From the NCBI RefSeq assembly GCF_016950255.1, contig NZ_JACGFN010000001.1, positions 1,984,001-2,048,000 of the forward strand: 64,000 nucleotides of DNA. Direction: 5' to 3'. Positions 11,991 through 23,468 of the stretch are shown one piece after another (position 1 is the stretch's first letter; the number at the start of each line of letters is the position of its first letter). Both the position numbers and the translations under genes were made by a program. Origin of the DNA: Pectobacterium brasiliense (GTDB lineage: Bacteria > Pseudomonadota > Gammaproteobacteria > Enterobacterales > Enterobacteriaceae). Below the pieces are notes generated by a model. It was not told the origin of the DNA and did not search any database. It was given only the letters and a program-made list of their open reading frames with translations.

Positions 11991-13187
11991 CTATCGCGCG
12001 TAATGTGTCAGGGCCTGTGTTGCGACCTGTCTGGCCCAGCGGTCGATAAACAGAACATCATCAACGCTGCTGGGTTCTGGTAATGTAAGTTGTTCAATAA
12101 CATGGCGATTTACCGCGGCAATATCCGTAAAACGAATCTGCGACTGCAAAAATGCCGCTACCGCAATTTCATTTGCGGCGTTTAATGCCGTGGTGGCCGA
12201 CTGACCATGATTACAAGCATCAATAGCGAGCTGTAAACAAGGATAGCGTGCATAGTCCGGTGCCAAAAATGTCAGCGCGCCAATCTGGCAAAAATCTAAC
12301 GCTTTTGCACCTGATGCCACACGTTCAGGATAAGCCATTGCATGGGCAATCGGCGTACGCATATCGGGCGATCCCAACTGCGCCAGAACGCTGCCATCAC
12401 GGTAACGCACCATCGAGTGAATCACGGACTGCGGATGAATAATGACTTCCATCTGTTCGGCAGAAGCATTAAACAGCCAGCGCGCTTCGATATACTCCAG
12501 CCCTTTGTTCATCATCGTGGCAGAATCAACCGAAATTTTTCGCCCCATTGACCAGTTTGGATGCGCACACGCCTGATCTGGCGTCATGTCTGCCAGCGCC
12601 GACACCGGAGTTTCACGAAACGGCCCACCAGAACCGGTCAGAACAATACGTTCGACCCCATGCTGCGACAATGAAGCGTAGCCTAATTGACGCTGAATTT
12701 GCTCAGGTAAACTCTGAAAAATCGCATTATGTTCGCTATCAATCGGTAAAAGCTGTGCGCCACTTTGCGCCACGGCGTCCATAAAGAGACGTCCGCAGGT
12801 AACCAGTGATTCTTTGTTCGCCAACAACACCTGTTTTCCGGCATGAATTGCCGCTAGTGTTGGTAATAACCCCGCCGCACCCACAATCGCGGCCATGACC
12901 TGATCGACCCCCTCTAATGCAGCAAGGTCACACGCGGCCTGCTCGCCAGCCAGCACCTCCGTTTTGCAACCATATTCCGCCAACTGCTGGCGCAGGGCAG
13001 TTGCTGAGGCTTCATCAGCCATTGAGGCATAGGCGGGTTGGAAAGTGAGGCACTGCTCCAGCATCAACTTGACGTTGTACCCGGCGGATAACGCGCGTAC
13101 GGCAAATTTATCGGGATTGGCTTTAATGACGGCCAGCGAACTGACGCCAATAGAGCCAGTGGAACCAAGAATTGTCAGTTGCTTCAT
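11991..13187 (-). CDS. dxr: 1-deoxy-D-xylulose 5-phosphate reductoisomerase
   Basis: Second enzyme of the MEP isoprenoid pathway: NADPH-dependent conversion of DXP to 2-C-methyl-erythritol 4-phosphate. Of 398 residues (E. coli 398), the N-terminus holds the NADPH-binding [11 protein letters not shown]; metal-binding acids follow in [12 protein letters not shown] near residue 150 and in the [14 protein letters not shown] region near residue 215-231. It is upstream of uppS, which uses products of the same pathway. Start ATG at 13187; 244 bp separate it from frr. Confidence 0.98.
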   Translation of the reverse strand: MKQLTILGSTGSIGVSSLAVIKANPDKFAVRALSAGYNVKLMLEQCLTFQPAYASMADEASATALRQQLAEYGCKTEVLAGEQAACDLAALEGVDQVMAAIVGAAGLLPTLAAIHAGKQVLLANKESLVTCGRLFMDAVAQSGAQLLPIDSEHNAIFQSLPEQIQRQLGYASLSQHGVERIVLTGSGGPFRETPVSALADMTPDQACAHPNWSMGRKISVDSATMMNKGLEYIEARWLFNASAEQMEVIIHPQSVIHSMVRYRDGSVLAQLGSPDMRTPIAHAMAYPERVASGAKALDFCQIGALTFLAPDYARYPCLQLAIDACNHGQSATTALNAANEIAVAAFLQSQIRFTDIAAVNRHVIEQLTLPEPSSVDDVLFIDRWARQVATQALTHYAR

Positions 13188-13431
13188 TAAAAATGCTCTG
13201 AATAACCGGATTTGATGACAGGAAGGTACACGAGTCTGAGACGATTACCATGATATATCTCTGCTATCGATCACAGTCACGACAGCCGCAGGCACATACA
13301 CAGCAAAAAATTGTTTACTACCCAGAGGGGCTAGCCTTCACCCATTCCTTGTATAACCATAAAATAAAGCGCCGCCGGAAAAAAGAGGGCAAGCCCACAG
13401 ATTCCCTGCGACGCACTATTCAACAGGCTGA

Positions 13432-13989
13432 TTAGAACTCCATCAGCTCCGCTTCTTTCTCTGCCAGAGCAACGTCAACTTTCTTAATGAAGTTGTCAGT
13501 CAGCTTCTGCACGTCGTCCTGAGCGCGACGTTCTTCGTCTTCACTGATCGCTTTGTCTTTCAACAGTGCTTTAAACTTGTCGTTAGCATCACGGCGCACG
13601 TTACGTACGGAGATACGACCCTGCTCTGCTTCGCCACGAACCACTTTGATCAGGTCTTTACGGCGCTCTTCCGTCAGCGGTGGCAACGGAACACGGATTA
13701 CGGTACCAGCAGAAGACGGGTTCAGGCCGAGGTCGGAAGCCATGATCGCTTTCTCAACTGCCGGACCAAGCGAACGATCGAATACCGAAATCGCCAGCGT
13801 ACGGGAGTCTTCTACCACGATGTTAGCGAGTTGGCGCAGTGGCGTTGCGCTGCCATAGTATTCAACCTGAATGCCATCAAGAATACTCGGTGATGCACGG
13901 CCGGTGCGGATTCTGTTGATCTGGTTTTTAAACGCTTCAACACATTTGTCCATGCGCGTTTCAGCATCTTTTCTGATTTCATTAGTCAC
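13432..13989 (-). CDS. frr: Ribosome recycling factor
   Basis: With EF-G and IF3, splits post-termination ribosomes. The 185-residue protein is the standard size: a three-helix bundle with a small beta domain inserted after residue 30 ([20 protein letters not shown], then the linker region [14 protein letters not shown]). The start is a GTG at 13989 (second residue Thr); the length matches E. coli Frr. It follows pyrH by 136 bp, consistent with E. coli gene order rpsB-tsf-pyrH-frr-dxr. Confidence 0.98.
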   Translation of the reverse strand: MTNEIRKDAETRMDKCVEAFKNQINRIRTGRASPSILDGIQVEYYGSATPLRQLANIVVEDSRTLAISVFDRSLGPAVEKAIMASDLGLNPSSAGTVIRVPLPPLTEERRKDLIKVVRGEAEQGRISVRNVRRDANDKFKALLKDKAISEDEERRAQDDVQKLTDNFIKKVDVALAEKEAELMEF

Positions 13990-14125
13990 GTTGTGAACCC
14001 TTGAAAACTGGTTGCCTGGCAGGCCATGTCAATACATGACCCGGTGAATAATTAATGCCAGCGCGCGGCTGGCGTATGGCGCAATACTGGGGAGTATAGT
14101 ACCCCATAATTGGCGTGAGCCGTTA

Positions 14126-14851
14126 TTACTGACTAATCAACGTCCCTTCTTTTTCACCCATGACAACGCGACGCAGTGCGCCAGGCTTGTTCATGTTGAA
14201 AACACGGATTGGTAAATTATGGTCGCGTGCCAGCGTGAACGCCGCAAGATCCATGACTTTCAGCTCACGTTCTAACACGTCTTGATAGGTTAGCGTTTCG
14301 TACATCGTCGCTGAAGGATCTTTCACTGGATCGGCAGAATAGACGCCATCGACTTTTGTCGCTTTCAATACGACATCCGCTTCAATCTCAATGCCGCGCA
14401 GACAAGCCGCAGAATCCGTGGTGAAGAAAGGGTTGCCTGTTCCGGCGGAGAAGATCACTACGCGGTTATTACGCAGCAGGCTAATCGCCTCTGCCCAGCT
14501 GTAGTTGTCACAGACGCCATTCAGCGGAATAGCAGACATCAGGCGAGCGTTCACATAGGCACGGTGCAACGCATCACGCATTGCCAGACCATTCATGACG
14601 GTCGCCAGCATTCCCATGTGGTCGCCCACAACGCGGTTCATACCCGCTTTAGCCAGACCCGCGCCACGAAACAGGTTACCACCGCCGATAACCACACCGA
14701 CCTGAATGCCTAACTCAACCAGTTCTTTCACTTCCTGAGCCATGCGATCCAGAATGCTCGCATCGATACCAAAACCTTCAGTTCCCTGTAAAGCTTCGCC
14801 ACTGAGCTTCAGCAGGATTCGTTGATAGACGGGTTTTGCATTGGTTGCCAT
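14126..14851 (-). CDS. pyrH: Uridylate kinase
   Basis: Phosphorylates UMP to UDP; allosterically activated by GTP and inhibited by UTP in enterobacteria. The 241-residue sequence (E. coli 241) has the amino-acid-kinase nucleotide site [12 protein letters not shown] at the N-terminus and [11 protein letters not shown] near residue 57. Essential gene; in E. coli it also moonlights as a regulator of carAB, which cannot be judged here. It follows tsf by 155 bp, with the tsf terminator in between. Confidence 0.98.
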   Translation of the reverse strand: MATNAKPVYQRILLKLSGEALQGTEGFGIDASILDRMAQEVKELVELGIQVGVVIGGGNLFRGAGLAKAGMNRVVGDHMGMLATVMNGLAMRDALHRAYVNARLMSAIPLNGVCDNYSWAEAISLLRNNRVVIFSAGTGNPFFTTDSAACLRGIEIEADVVLKATKVDGVYSADPVKDPSATMYETLTYQDVLERELKVMDLAAFTLARDHNLPIRVFNMNKPGALRRVVMGEKEGTLISQ

Positions 14852-14968
14852 GGTGTTCTTATCCTACAGGCTGTCGTCGTATTGGGGGATTGTAAAAATC
14901 AAAACTGTTCCACTCGGCTCCTATCTGAATGCAGGAAACCAAGCAAACGAAAACTCTTTGGGCTGGAT

Positions 14969-14994
14969 AAAAAGGAACCGCCAACTGGCGGCTC
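14969..14994 (-). terminator. Terminator downstream of tsf
   Basis: On the minus strand the inverted repeat AGCCGCC-AGTT-GGCGGTT is followed by CCTTTTTAT, about 15 bp past the tsf stop. An A-run on the other side gives it terminator-like form in both directions, but only minus-strand transcription is expected here. Confidence 0.75.
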
Positions 14995-15006
14995 TTTTTT
15001 TTGCTA

Positions 15007-15858
15007 TTAAGACTGCTTACTCATTGCTGCAACTTCAGCAGCAAAGTCAGTCTCAACTTTCTCAATACCTTCACCCACTTCGAAACGGATGAAGTTAGTC
15101 ACGTCAGCGTTGTGCTCTTTCAGCAGTTGACCAACAGACTTAGCTGGATCCATAACGAAAGGCTGACCCGTCAGAGAAACTTCACCGGTGAATTTCTTCA
15201 TACGGCCTTCAACCATTTTCTCTGCGATTTCTTTCGGCTTGCCAGACTGCATCGCGATTTCTAACTGAACCTGGTACTCTTTCTCTACCACTTCAGCAGA
15301 CACGTCTTCTGGCTTAACAAATTCTGGTTTGCTTGCTGCAACGTGCATAGCCAGGTGTTTAACCAGCTCTTCGTCAGCGCCTTTAGCGGCAACCAGAACA
15401 CCGATGCGCGCACCGTGTTGGTAGTTACCCAGAACTTCGCCTTCCAGAGCGGAAACGCGACGAATGTTGATGTTCTCACCAATTTTCGCAACCAGTGCAA
15501 CACGCTCTTCTTCGAACTGTGCTTTCAACACGTCAACGTCAGTGATTTTGCCTGCAACCGCAGCGTCCAGCACTTTGTCAGCAAATGCCTGGAAACCAGC
15601 ATCTTTAGCAACGAAGTCGGTCTGGCAGTTAACTTCCAGGATCACAGCGTAGTTACCGTCGATCTTAGTTTTGATCACGCCATCAGCAGCAACGTTACCT
15701 GCTTTCTTCGCTGCTTTAATTGCGCCAGATTTACGCATGTTTTCGATTGCCAGCTCGATGTCGCCGTTAGCTTCAACCAGCGCTTTCTTACATTCCATCA
15801 TGCCCGCAGCGGTACGCTCACGCAGCTCTTTTACCAGGGATGCGGTAATTTCAGCCAT
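15007..15858 (-). CDS. tsf: Elongation factor Ts
   Basis: Guanine nucleotide exchange factor for EF-Tu. I set the start at the ATG at 15858 ([16 protein letters not shown]), preceded by a GAGGAT ribosome-binding sequence, giving 283 residues as in E. coli; a longer in-frame reading to 15903 adds residues with no resemblance to the family. The UBA-like N-terminal domain contains the conserved MMECKKAL, and the EF-Tu contact motif TDFVAKD is near residue 80. It is cotranscribed with rpsB through a leaky hairpin. Confidence 0.98.
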   Translation of the reverse strand: MAEITASLVKELRERTAAGMMECKKALVEANGDIELAIENMRKSGAIKAAKKAGNVAADGVIKTKIDGNYAVILEVNCQTDFVAKDAGFQAFADKVLDAAVAGKITDVDVLKAQFEEERVALVAKIGENINIRRVSALEGEVLGNYQHGARIGVLVAAKGADEELVKHLAMHVAASKPEFVKPEDVSAEVVEKEYQVQLEIAMQSGKPKEIAEKMVEGRMKKFTGEVSLTGQPFVMDPAKSVGQLLKEHNADVTNFIRFEVGEGIEKVETDFAAEVAAMSKQS

Positions 15859-15918
15859 TCTAAAATCCTCGGAAGATTTGTTCTGCCTGGTCGTCACGAC
15901 CAAACAGCTTTAAAAGTG

Positions 15919-15942
15919 AAAAAGGGGCCATAAAAAGGCCCC
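15919..15942 (-). terminator. rpsB-tsf intergenic terminator/attenuator
   Basis: On the minus strand GGGGCC, a 7-base loop, GGCCCC and a run of five T form a short rho-independent hairpin in the 134-bp gap between rpsB and tsf. In E. coli a partial terminator at this point lowers tsf expression relative to rpsB; a similar role is inferred here. Confidence 0.75.
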
Positions 15943-15992
15943 TAACCAAACTAGTACTACCTGGTTAATAAGGGCTCAACGAGCCAGACTTA

Positions 15993-16899
<907 letters not shown>

Positions 16900-16905
16900 G
16901 CGCGC

Positions 16906-16935
16906 TTTATACCATAAATCCCTCAGCGACACCAA
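16906..16935 (-). promoter_or_regulatory. Predicted rpsB promoter
   Basis: Minus-strand -35 TTGGTG (16930-16935) and -10 TATAAA (16906-16911) are 18 bp apart, followed by a GC-rich discriminator GCGCGCC. Such a discriminator is typical of stringently controlled ribosomal promoters. The rest of the 344-bp interval between rpsB and map must also hold the map promoter, which I cannot place confidently. Confidence 0.6.
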
Positions 16936-17062
16936 CATTTGTTATTCAATCGTCCACAAATCAGAATGATAGTTTGGCAAGCCAGCGGCATGGCTGGTAA
17001 CATAAGTTATTAGTTATCGCTCTTAATTTTTGTGCTTAACAGGCACCTGCGGACAATCATCA

Positions 17063-17857
17063 ATGGCAATTTCAATTAAAACTCCTGAAGACATCGAAAA
17101 AATGCGCGTAGCTGGCCGTCTGGCTGCCGAAGTCCTGGAAATCATCGAACCTCATGTGGTACCGGGCGTGAGCACTGCTGAATTAGACAGAATCTGTCAC
17201 GATCACATCACCAACAAGCAGCAGGCCATTTCTGCTTGTCTGGGCTACCACGGTTTCCCGAAATCCGTCTGCATTTCCATCAACGAAGTGGTGTGTCACG
17301 GCATTCCTAGCGAAGAACGCATTTTGAAAGACGGCGATATCGTCAACATCGACGTCACCGTAATCAAAGACGATTTCCATGGCGATACCTCAAAAATGTT
17401 TATCGTCGGCAAACCCACCATTCTGGGTGAGCGCCTCTGCCGTATCACGCAGGAAAGCCTCTATCTGGCACTGAAAATGGTTAAGCCGGGCATTCGCCTG
17501 CGTTCGTTGGGCAAAGCGATCCAGCAGTTTGCGGAAGGGAATAACTTCTCCGTAGTGCGTGAGTATTGCGGTCACGGCATCGGAAAGGGCTTCCACGAAG
17601 AGCCACAGGTTCTGCACTACGATGCGGACGACGGTGGCGTAGTGCTGCAAGCGGGTATGGCATTTACGATCGAGCCTATGCTCAATGCCGGTGATTACCG
17701 TATCCGTACGATGAAAGACGGCTGGACGGTAAAAACCAAAGATCGCAGCTTGTCGGCACAGTACGAGCATACTATTGTGGTAACCGATAACGGCTGCGAA
17801 ATAATGACGTTGCGAAAGGATGAAACCATCCCCAACATCATCACGCATGAACAGTAA
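17063..17857 (+). CDS. map: Methionine aminopeptidase
   Basis: Removes the initiator methionine from nascent proteins; dimetal enzyme. Start chosen at ATG 17063 (MAISIKTPEDIEKMR), giving 264 residues as in E. coli; an upstream in-frame extension from 17030 has no counterpart. Metal ligands are visible: Asp97 in NIDVTVIKDDFHGDTSKM, Asp108 in the same segment, His171 in EYCGHGIGKGFHEEP, Glu204 in FTIEPML and Glu235 in SAQYEHTIVV. It is divergent from rpsB, as in E. coli, and followed by a terminator. Confidence 0.98.
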   Translation: MAISIKTPEDIEKMRVAGRLAAEVLEIIEPHVVPGVSTAELDRICHDHITNKQQAISACLGYHGFPKSVCISINEVVCHGIPSEERILKDGDIVNIDVTVIKDDFHGDTSKMFIVGKPTILGERLCRITQESLYLALKMVKPGIRLRSLGKAIQQFAEGNNFSVVREYCGHGIGKGFHEEPQVLHYDADDGGVVLQAGMAFTIEPMLNAGDYRIRTMKDGWTVKTKDRSLSAQYEHTIVVTDNGCEIMTLRKDETIPNIITHEQ

Positions 17858-17863
17858 ACACTA

Positions 17864-17888
17864 AGCCGGCAGATGCCGGCTTTTTTTA
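17864..17888 (+). terminator. Terminator downstream of map
   Basis: Stem AGCCGGC-AGAT-GCCGGCT followed by a run of T, starting 7 bp after the map stop codon. It should end most map transcripts before glnD. Confidence 0.85.
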
Positions 17889-17889
17889 T

Positions 17890-17959
17890 GGCGTGCAGAA
17901 AGCACGCCCCCCTTCGGGCCGCCGCAAGCGACGTTGAAAAACGCGCTCTGCGTTTTTTT
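17890..17959 (+). repeat. Two further hairpins in the map-glnD gap
   Basis: After the map terminator come GGCGTGC-AGAAA-GCACGCC (17890-17908), a small CCC-TTCG-GGG-like element, and AAAACGC-GCTCT-GCGTTTT with a T tail (17938-17959). The last has terminator form and ends only 12 bp before the glnD ATG. The block may be a dispersed palindromic element or an attenuator; genome-wide copy number would decide. Confidence 0.5.
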
Positions 17960-17971
17960 ATGGGCTGCGCT

Positions 17972-20686
17972 ATGACAGATAACCGCTTTTCGCCAGACAG
18001 TACACCACCTGACGCTGCCTCATCAAACAGCCCTATAGACCCCATTGCACCCGCACAGTTGCCCGCTTCACCGCTGACCTACGCGGATGACATGATCGAT
18101 TGTCAGACGTTAAAACAGCAGTTGGAACTGTTTCAGCTTTGGCTCGGTTCAGAATTCCGTTCCGGCGTCAGCGCAGAAAAGCTGATTGATGCCAGAACCT
18201 TGTTCATCGATCGTCTGTTGCAGCGGCTATGGTATTTCTACGGCTTTGAAAATATCGCGCAAACTTCACTGGTCGCCGTAGGCGGATATGGCCGCGGTGA
18301 ATTACACCCGCTTTCCGATATCGACGTGCTGGTATTGAGCCAGACAGCGCTGAGTGAAGAACATTCCCAGCGCGTCGGCCAATTCATCACCCTACTGTGG
18401 GATTTGAAGCTGGAAGTCGGCCATAGCGTCAGAACGCTGGAAGAGTGCTTACAGGAAGGACGCGCAGATATTTCCGTTGCCACCAACCTGATCGAATCCC
18501 GCATGATATGCGGCGACGTCGCCCTATTTCTCTCGCTGCAAAAAAACGTATTCAGTGATGAATTTTGGCCGTCAGACACGTTTTTCCCGGCAAAAATCGC
18601 CGAACAGCAGGAACGCCATCAGCGCTACCACAGCACCAGCTACAATCTGGAGCCCGACATCAAAAGCAGTCCGGGCGGGTTACGCGACATTCACACACTG
18701 TTGTGGGTCGCGAGACGTCACTTTGGCGCGACGTCGCTCAATGAAATGGTCGGTTTCGGCTTTCTCACCGAGGCGGAACGTAAAGAGCTGAACGAGTGCC
18801 AAAGCTTTTTGTGGCGCATCCGCTTCGCCCTGCATCTGATCCTACCGCGTTACGACAACCGGCTGCTGTTCGACAGGCAGTTGAACGTCGCACAGCTGCT
18901 GCAATATCAGGGGGAAGGCAACACGCCAGTCGAGCGCATGATGAAGGATTTCTACCGTATGACGCGTCGCGTCAGCGAGTTGAACCAGATGCTGTTGCAG
19001 CTCTTTGACGAAGCGATTCTGGCGCTGGACGCGAGTGAAAAGCCCCGCCCGATTGACGATGAATTTCAGCTACGCGGCAATCTGCTGGACCTGCGCGATG
19101 AAAACCTGTTTATCAAAAAACCGGAAGCCATCATGCGCATGTTCTACCTGATGGTACGCAACCGTGACATCAGCGGTATTTACTCCACCACATTGCGCCA
19201 GTTGCGCCATGCTCGTCGCCATCTCGCCAGCCCGCTTTGCACCATCCCAGAAGCGCGCCAGCTGTTCATGAATATTCTGCGCCACCCGCATGCAGTAAGC
19301 CGTGCGCTGCTGCCAATGCATCGCCACAGCGTGCTGTGGGCATATATGCCGCTGTGGGGGAACATCGTCGGCCAGATGCAGTTCGATCTGTTTCACGCTT
19401 ATACGGTGGATGAGCACACGATCCGCGTTCTGCTCAAGCTGGAAAGCTTCGCGGACGAGGATACGCGGCCACAGCATCCGCTGTGCGTCGAGCTCTACCC
19501 TCGCCTGCCGCAACCCGAATTATTGCTGCTGGCCGCGCTGTTCCACGATATCGCGAAAGGCCGCGGGGGCGATCACTCTGAGTTGGGTGCGCAGGATGTG
19601 CTGGAGTTTGCCGCGCTACACGGGCTGAATTCGCGTGAAGCTCAGCTGGTTTCCTGGCTGGTGCGCTGCCACCTGCTGATGTCCGTCACCGCACAGCGTC
19701 GCGACATTCAGGATCCCACCGTCATTCAGCAATTTGCTACGGAAGTACAGAGCGAAACCCGTCTGCGCTATCTGGTGAGCCTGACGGTTGCGGATATCTG
19801 CGCCACCAATGAAACGCTGTGGAACAGCTGGAAACAGAGCCTGTTGCGTGAACTCTATTTCGCGACGGAAAAACAGCTGCGCCGCGGCATGCAAAATACA
19901 CCAGATTTACGCGAACGCGTCCGGCATCACCGCTTGCAGGCGCTGGCGCTGCTGCGTATGGACAATATTGACGAAGAAGCGCTGCACCACATCTGGAGCC
20001 GCTGTCGGGCCGATTATTTCCTGCGCCATTCGCCAAACCAGCTTGCCTGGCACGCGCGCCACTTGCTGGAGCATGATGTCAACAAACCGCTGGTGCTGAT
20101 CAGCCATCAGGCCAGCCGTGGCGGTACAGAGATCTTTATATGGAGTCCGGACAGGCCTTATCTTTTCGCGGCGGTCGCCGGTGAACTGGATAGACGCAAC
20201 CTCAGCGTGCACGATGCACAGATTTTTACCAGCCGCGACGGCATGGCGATGGATACGTTCATCGTGCTGGAACCGGACGGCAGCCCACTGGCGCAGGATC
20301 GGCATGAAATGATACGCCACGCGCTGGAACAGGCGCTGACACATCGGCACTATCAACATCCGCGTGTGCGCCGACCGTCACCCAAGTTGCGCCACTTCAG
20401 CGTACCAACGGAAGTCAACTTCCTGCCGACACATACGGACCGACGCAGCTACATGGAGCTCAGCGCGCTTGACCAACCGGGACTGCTAGCGCGTATCGGT
20501 GAGATTTTTGCCGATCTCAACCTGTCGCTGCACGGCGCACGCATTTCCACGATCGGCGAACGGGTAGAGGATCTTTTCATTCTGGCCGACAGCGACAGGC
20601 GGGCATTAAAGCCGGATTTACGCCTTAAATTGCAAGAACGGTTGACAGAAGCCCTTAACCCAAACGATAAAGTACCATTGAGTTAA
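17972..20686 (+). CDS. glnD: Bifunctional uridylyltransferase/uridylyl-removing enzyme GlnD
   Basis: Primary nitrogen sensor: uridylylates PII proteins (GlnB, GlnK) when glutamine is low and removes UMP when it is high. Start placed at ATG 17972 ([10 protein letters not shown]), giving 904 residues; further upstream codons overlap hairpins and are unlikely. Domains: nucleotidyltransferase with [19 protein letters not shown] (about 104-122), HD phosphohydrolase with [18 protein letters not shown] near 523-540, and two C-terminal ACT domains starting near 716 and 826 that bind glutamine. The ribosome-binding sequence before the start is weak. dapD follows after 28 bp, possibly in the same transcript. 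Confidence 0.96.
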   Translation: MTDNRFSPDSTPPDAASSNSPIDPIAPAQLPASPLTYADDMIDCQTLKQQLELFQLWLGSEFRSGVSAEKLIDARTLFIDRLLQRLWYFYGFENIAQTSLVAVGGYGRGELHPLSDIDVLVLSQTALSEEHSQRVGQFITLLWDLKLEVGHSVRTLEECLQEGRADISVATNLIESRMICGDVALFLSLQKNVFSDEFWPSDTFFPAKIAEQQERHQRYHSTSYNLEPDIKSSPGGLRDIHTLLWVARRHFGATSLNEMVGFGFLTEAERKELNECQSFLWRIRFALHLILPRYDNRLLFDRQLNVAQLLQYQGEGNTPVERMMKDFYRMTRRVSELNQMLLQLFDEAILALDASEKPRPIDDEFQLRGNLLDLRDENLFIKKPEAIMRMFYLMVRNRDISGIYSTTLRQLRHARRHLASPLCTIPEARQLFMNILRHPHAVSRALLPMHRHSVLWAYMPLWGNIVGQMQFDLFHAYTVDEHTIRVLLKLESFADEDTRPQHPLCVELYPRLPQPELLLLAALFHDIAKGRGGDHSELGAQDVLEFAALHGLNSREAQLVSWLVRCHLLMSVTAQRRDIQDPTVIQQFATEVQSETRLRYLVSLTVADICATNETLWNSWKQSLLRELYFATEKQLRRGMQNTPDLRERVRHHRLQALALLRMDNIDEEALHHIWSRCRADYFLRHSPNQLAWHARHLLEHDVNKPLVLISHQASRGGTEIFIWSPDRPYLFAAVAGELDRRNLSVHDAQIFTSRDGMAMDTFIVLEPDGSPLAQDRHEMIRHALEQALTHRHYQHPRVRRPSPKLRHFSVPTEVNFLPTHTDRRSYMELSALDQPGLLARIGEIFADLNLSLHGARISTIGERVEDLFILADSDRRALKPDLRLKLQERLTEALNPNDKVPLS

Positions 20687-20714
20687 TTTTTACAATCAGG
20701 AAAGAGAAATCAGG

Positions 20715-21542
20715 ATGCACCAACAATTACAGAACATCATTGAGACGGCTTTCGAGCGCCGTGCTGAAATCACTCCGGCAAACACAGACACCGTCACGCG
20801 TGAAGCCGTCAATCAGGCTATCAACCTGCTGGATAGCGGCGCTCTGCGCGTTGCAGAGAAAATCGATGGCCAGTGGGTTACCCATCAGTGGCTGAAGAAA
20901 GCCGTACTGCTCTCTTTCCGTATTAACGATAACCAACTTATCGAAGGCGGAGAAACACGCTTTTTCGACAAAGTACCTATGAAATTCGCTGACTATGATG
21001 AAGCGCGTTTCCAGCGTGAAGGCGTGCGCGTTGCACCACCAGCCAGCGTACGTCGCGGTGCTTATATCGCACGTAACACCGTGCTGATGCCGTCTTACGT
21101 CAACATCGGCGCTTACGTTGATGAAGGCACTATGGTCGATACGTGGGTAACCGTAGGTTCCTGTGCTCAGATCGGTAAAAATGTTCACCTGTCCGGCGGC
21201 GTCGGCATCGGTGGTGTTCTGGAGCCATTACAGGCTAACCCAACCATCATCGAAGATAACTGCTTCATCGGTGCGCGTTCTGAAGTTGTGGAAGGCGTTG
21301 TCGTTGAGGAAGGTTCCGTCATCTCCATGGGCGTGTTCATCAGCCAAAGCACCCGTATTTACGATCGTGAAACCGGTGAAATCCACTATGGCCGCGTCCC
21401 AGCTGGCTCCGTTGTGGTTTCCGGCAACCTGCCGTCCAAAGATGGCAGCCACAGCCTGTACTGTGCAATCATTGTGAAGAAAGTGGATGCGAAAACCCGC
21501 GCTAAAGTGGGAATCAATGAGTTATTACGCTCCATCGACTAA
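20715..21542 (+). CDS. dapD: Tetrahydrodipicolinate N-succinyltransferase
   Basis: Lysine and diaminopimelate biosynthesis by the succinylase route: transfers succinyl from CoA to tetrahydrodipicolinate. The 275-residue trimeric enzyme has an N-terminal helical domain and, from about residue 105, hexapeptide repeats of a left-handed beta helix ([39 protein letters not shown]). AGGAAAGAGA precedes the ATG. A strong terminator follows directly. Confidence 0.98.
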   Translation: MHQQLQNIIETAFERRAEITPANTDTVTREAVNQAINLLDSGALRVAEKIDGQWVTHQWLKKAVLLSFRINDNQLIEGGETRFFDKVPMKFADYDEARFQREGVRVAPPASVRRGAYIARNTVLMPSYVNIGAYVDEGTMVDTWVTVGSCAQIGKNVHLSGGVGIGGVLEPLQANPTIIEDNCFIGARSEVVEGVVVEEGSVISMGVFISQSTRIYDRETGEIHYGRVPAGSVVVSGNLPSKDGSHSLYCAIIVKKVDAKTRAKVGINELLRSID

Positions 21543-21547
21543 ACTAG

Positions 21548-21578
21548 AAACGGCGGGTTAATCACCCGCCGTTTTTTT
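21548..21578 (+). terminator. Terminator downstream of dapD
   Basis: Near-perfect stem AAACGGCGGGT-TAATC-ACCCGCCGTTT with a run of seven T, beginning 6 bp after the dapD stop. One of the clearest terminators in the window. Confidence 0.9.
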
Positions 21579-21698
21579 ATGCTCGAACGATAAGTTATTT
21601 ATATGTTCCCTAAATACTTCGGTATGGCGGGTATAAACAGCGTAGGTTCTCGCTGGCATGATAATCAGGACTATCTAAAAAACCGAGAAGGTGACGCT

Positions 21699-22088
21699 AT
21701 GTATGACAATCTAAAAAGCCTGGGCATTACCAATCCCGATGATATCGATCGCTATAGCCTACGTCAGGAAGCAAACAACGACATCCTGAAGATCTATTTT
21801 CGTAAAGATAAGGGCGAGTTTTTCGCTAAAAGCGTGAAGTTCAAGTATCCGCGTCAGCGCAAAACCATCGTCGCAGATAACTCTGGACAGGGCTACAAAG
21901 AGATCAACGAGATCAGCCCAAATCTGCGCTATGTGATTGATGAATTAGACAAGATTTGCCAGCAGGAACAGGTTGAAGTCGATCTGAAACGCAAAATCCT
22001 TGACGATCTGCGTCATCTGGAAAGCGTCGTTTCCAACAAAATTACCGAAATCGAAGCGGATTTAGAGAAGCTGACCAAGAATCGCTAA
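21699..22088 (+). CDS. yaeH: Conserved DUF3461 protein YaeH
   Basis: Small conserved protein of unknown function found beside dapD in enterobacteria. I use the ATG at 21699 ([20 protein letters not shown]), which has GAGAAGGTG upstream and gives 129 residues versus 128 in E. coli; the open frame extends upstream to 21603 but that part is not conserved. The chain is charged and largely helical, with a predicted coiled-coil C-terminus ([20 protein letters not shown]). No membrane segment. Function should not be inferred from the neighbourhood. Confidence 0.93.
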   Translation: MYDNLKSLGITNPDDIDRYSLRQEANNDILKIYFRKDKGEFFAKSVKFKYPRQRKTIVADNSGQGYKEINEISPNLRYVIDELDKICQQEQVEVDLKRKILDDLRHLESVVSNKITEIEADLEKLTKNR

Positions 22089-22116
22089 GGCGATGATCTC
22101 CACAGGCCGCAAACGA

Positions 22117-22142
22117 AAACGGGAGCACACAGGCTCCCGTTT
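22117..22142. terminator. Shared terminator between yaeH and yqcA
   Basis: Inverted repeat AAACGGGAGC-ACACAG-GCTCCCGTTT lies between the convergent genes yaeH (+) and yqcA (-). The A and T ends are short, but the symmetric form suits bidirectional termination. Confidence 0.6.
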
Positions 22143-22159
22143 GTCATTTCAGCACGGCA

Positions 22160-22615
22160 TCACTGTGCGTCAACTAAATCCGCCCATGCTTCAACCCACG
22201 GGCATGAAATCACTTCCGGTTCTGGATGCTCGACGGCATCAACCTCCAAAACATCACCCAGGCGCTTAGCACCAATTTCCTGCAACAGCGCATCGAACAG
22301 ATGACCACCCGCGCAGAAATTCGGGTAACTGCTGTCACCCAGCGCAATCACGCCATAGCGCAGCGCAGGCTGGTAACCACCTTTGTCACGCAGTGCGGCG
22401 TAAAGCGGAACAATAGAATCAGGCAACTGGCCTTGTCCCGTCGTCGACGTGACAACTAAAACCGTCTGCTCGCGGTAGTCCAGCCAGGATTCCAGCGTCG
22501 CATCTTCAAAGACCTTAACCTCGTGCCCACGATCTCTGAGAATATTTTCGGCTTCTTCGGCCACCAGCAATGCATTCCCGTAGACCGTACCAACAAAAAT
22601 ACCAATCTGCGCCAT
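22160..22615 (-). CDS. yqcA: Flavodoxin-like protein YqcA
   Basis: Short-chain flavodoxin of 151 residues (E. coli YqcA 149), binding FMN; a physiological electron partner is not firmly known. The phosphate loop [15 protein letters not shown] and the isoalloxazine loops [13 protein letters not shown] and [11 protein letters not shown] are present. The start at ATG 22615 matches the family; an open extension upstream overlaps truC and is not conserved. It follows truC by 67 bp in the yqcC-truC-yqcA series known from E. coli. Confidence 0.93.
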   Translation of the reverse strand: MAQIGIFVGTVYGNALLVAEEAENILRDRGHEVKVFEDATLESWLDYREQTVLVVTSTTGQGQLPDSIVPLYAALRDKGGYQPALRYGVIALGDSSYPNFCAGGHLFDALLQEIGAKRLGDVLEVDAVEHPEPEVISCPWVEAWADLVDAQ

Positions 22616-22682
22616 GCTTCTGACTCCCTTTTTAATTCGATATATGTAATACAAAAATAAGACGGTGGTAATAAGACCGCTA

Positions 22683-23468
22683 TTACTCGACGAAATGCTC
22701 GCTATCCTGACCTGAGTCGGCAGGAAACTCAACCCCTTCAAACTCAGGGAGAATCCCCTGCCAGCCAAACTGAGTCATCACCCCCTGCCACGGCGCATCC
22801 CAACGCGCCTGCAACGTCAATGGCTGCCCGCTCACCGGATGATTCAGCTGCAACTCGCTGGCATGCAGCATGAGCCTGCCGCAGGAGAAATGCGATTCCA
22901 TACCGCGATTGTGTCGCAAGTCGCCGTGCGCGGTATCGCCGATAATCGGATGGTGGATATGTGACATATGGCGGCGGAGCTGGTGTTTGCGCCCGGTCTG
23001 CGGCTTCAGCTCCATCAGACTGTAGCGTGCCGTTGGGTAACGGCCGATGGCAACCGGCATCTCGACCTGCGCCAAGGAACGGTAATGCGTGACAGCAGGC
23101 TGCGGGGCCTTATCAGGATTGGTAAACTTGTCGGCGATCTTGTCCAACTCTTCGGTGAGCGCATAATCGATCACGCCATCGTCCAGCACATAGCCCCGCA
23201 CAACGGCATGATACATTTTCTGCATCTGATGCGATTCAAACTGCTGGGATAACGCACGCGCGACCTCACTGGACAACGCGAGCAGCAACACGCCGGATGT
23301 CGGCCTGTCGAGACGATGAACGGTATACACGTGCTGGCCGATCTGATCGCGCACGGTCTGCATCACCACGACTTTTTCTTTGCGATCCAGCCAGCTACGA
23401 TGAACTAACCAGCCGCTGGGTTTATTGACGGCAACCAGATGCTCATCCTGATAAATAATCTCAAGCAT
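22683..23468 (-). CDS. truC: tRNA pseudouridine(65) synthase TruC
   Basis: Forms pseudouridine 65 in the T stem of some tRNAs. RluA-type pseudouridine synthase of 261 residues; the catalytic Asp lies in [14 protein letters not shown] near residue 54, with [13 protein letters not shown] further on. I use the ATG at 23468 ([20 protein letters not shown]); the frame is open upstream through yqcC but is not conserved. The start overlaps the end of yqcC by 8 bp, indicating translational coupling. Confidence 0.95.
   Translation of the reverse strand: MLEIIYQDEHLVAVNKPSGWLVHRSWLDRKEKVVVMQTVRDQIGQHVYTVHRLDRPTSGVLLLALSSEVARALSQQFESHQMQKMYHAVVRGYVLDDGVIDYALTEELDKIADKFTNPDKAPQPAVTHYRSLAQVEMPVAIGRYPTARYSLMELKPQTGRKHQLRRHMSHIHHPIIGDTAHGDLRHNRGMESHFSCGRLMLHASELQLNHPVSGQPLTLQARWDAPWQGVMTQFGWQGILPEFEGVEFPADSGQDSEHFVE

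Noticed and set aside
17873-17971. N-terminal extension of GlnD
   Set aside because: The in-frame sequence runs through three hairpins and has no counterpart in the family.
21603-21698. Longer N-terminus for YaeH
   Set aside because: The family begins at MYDNLKSLG; the upstream part is not conserved and the internal ATG has a good ribosome-binding sequence.
22616-22768. N-terminal hydrophobic extension of YqcA (possible membrane-anchored flavodoxin)
   Set aside because: It reads through the end of truC in another frame and has no ribosome-binding sequence; the standard start is at 22615.
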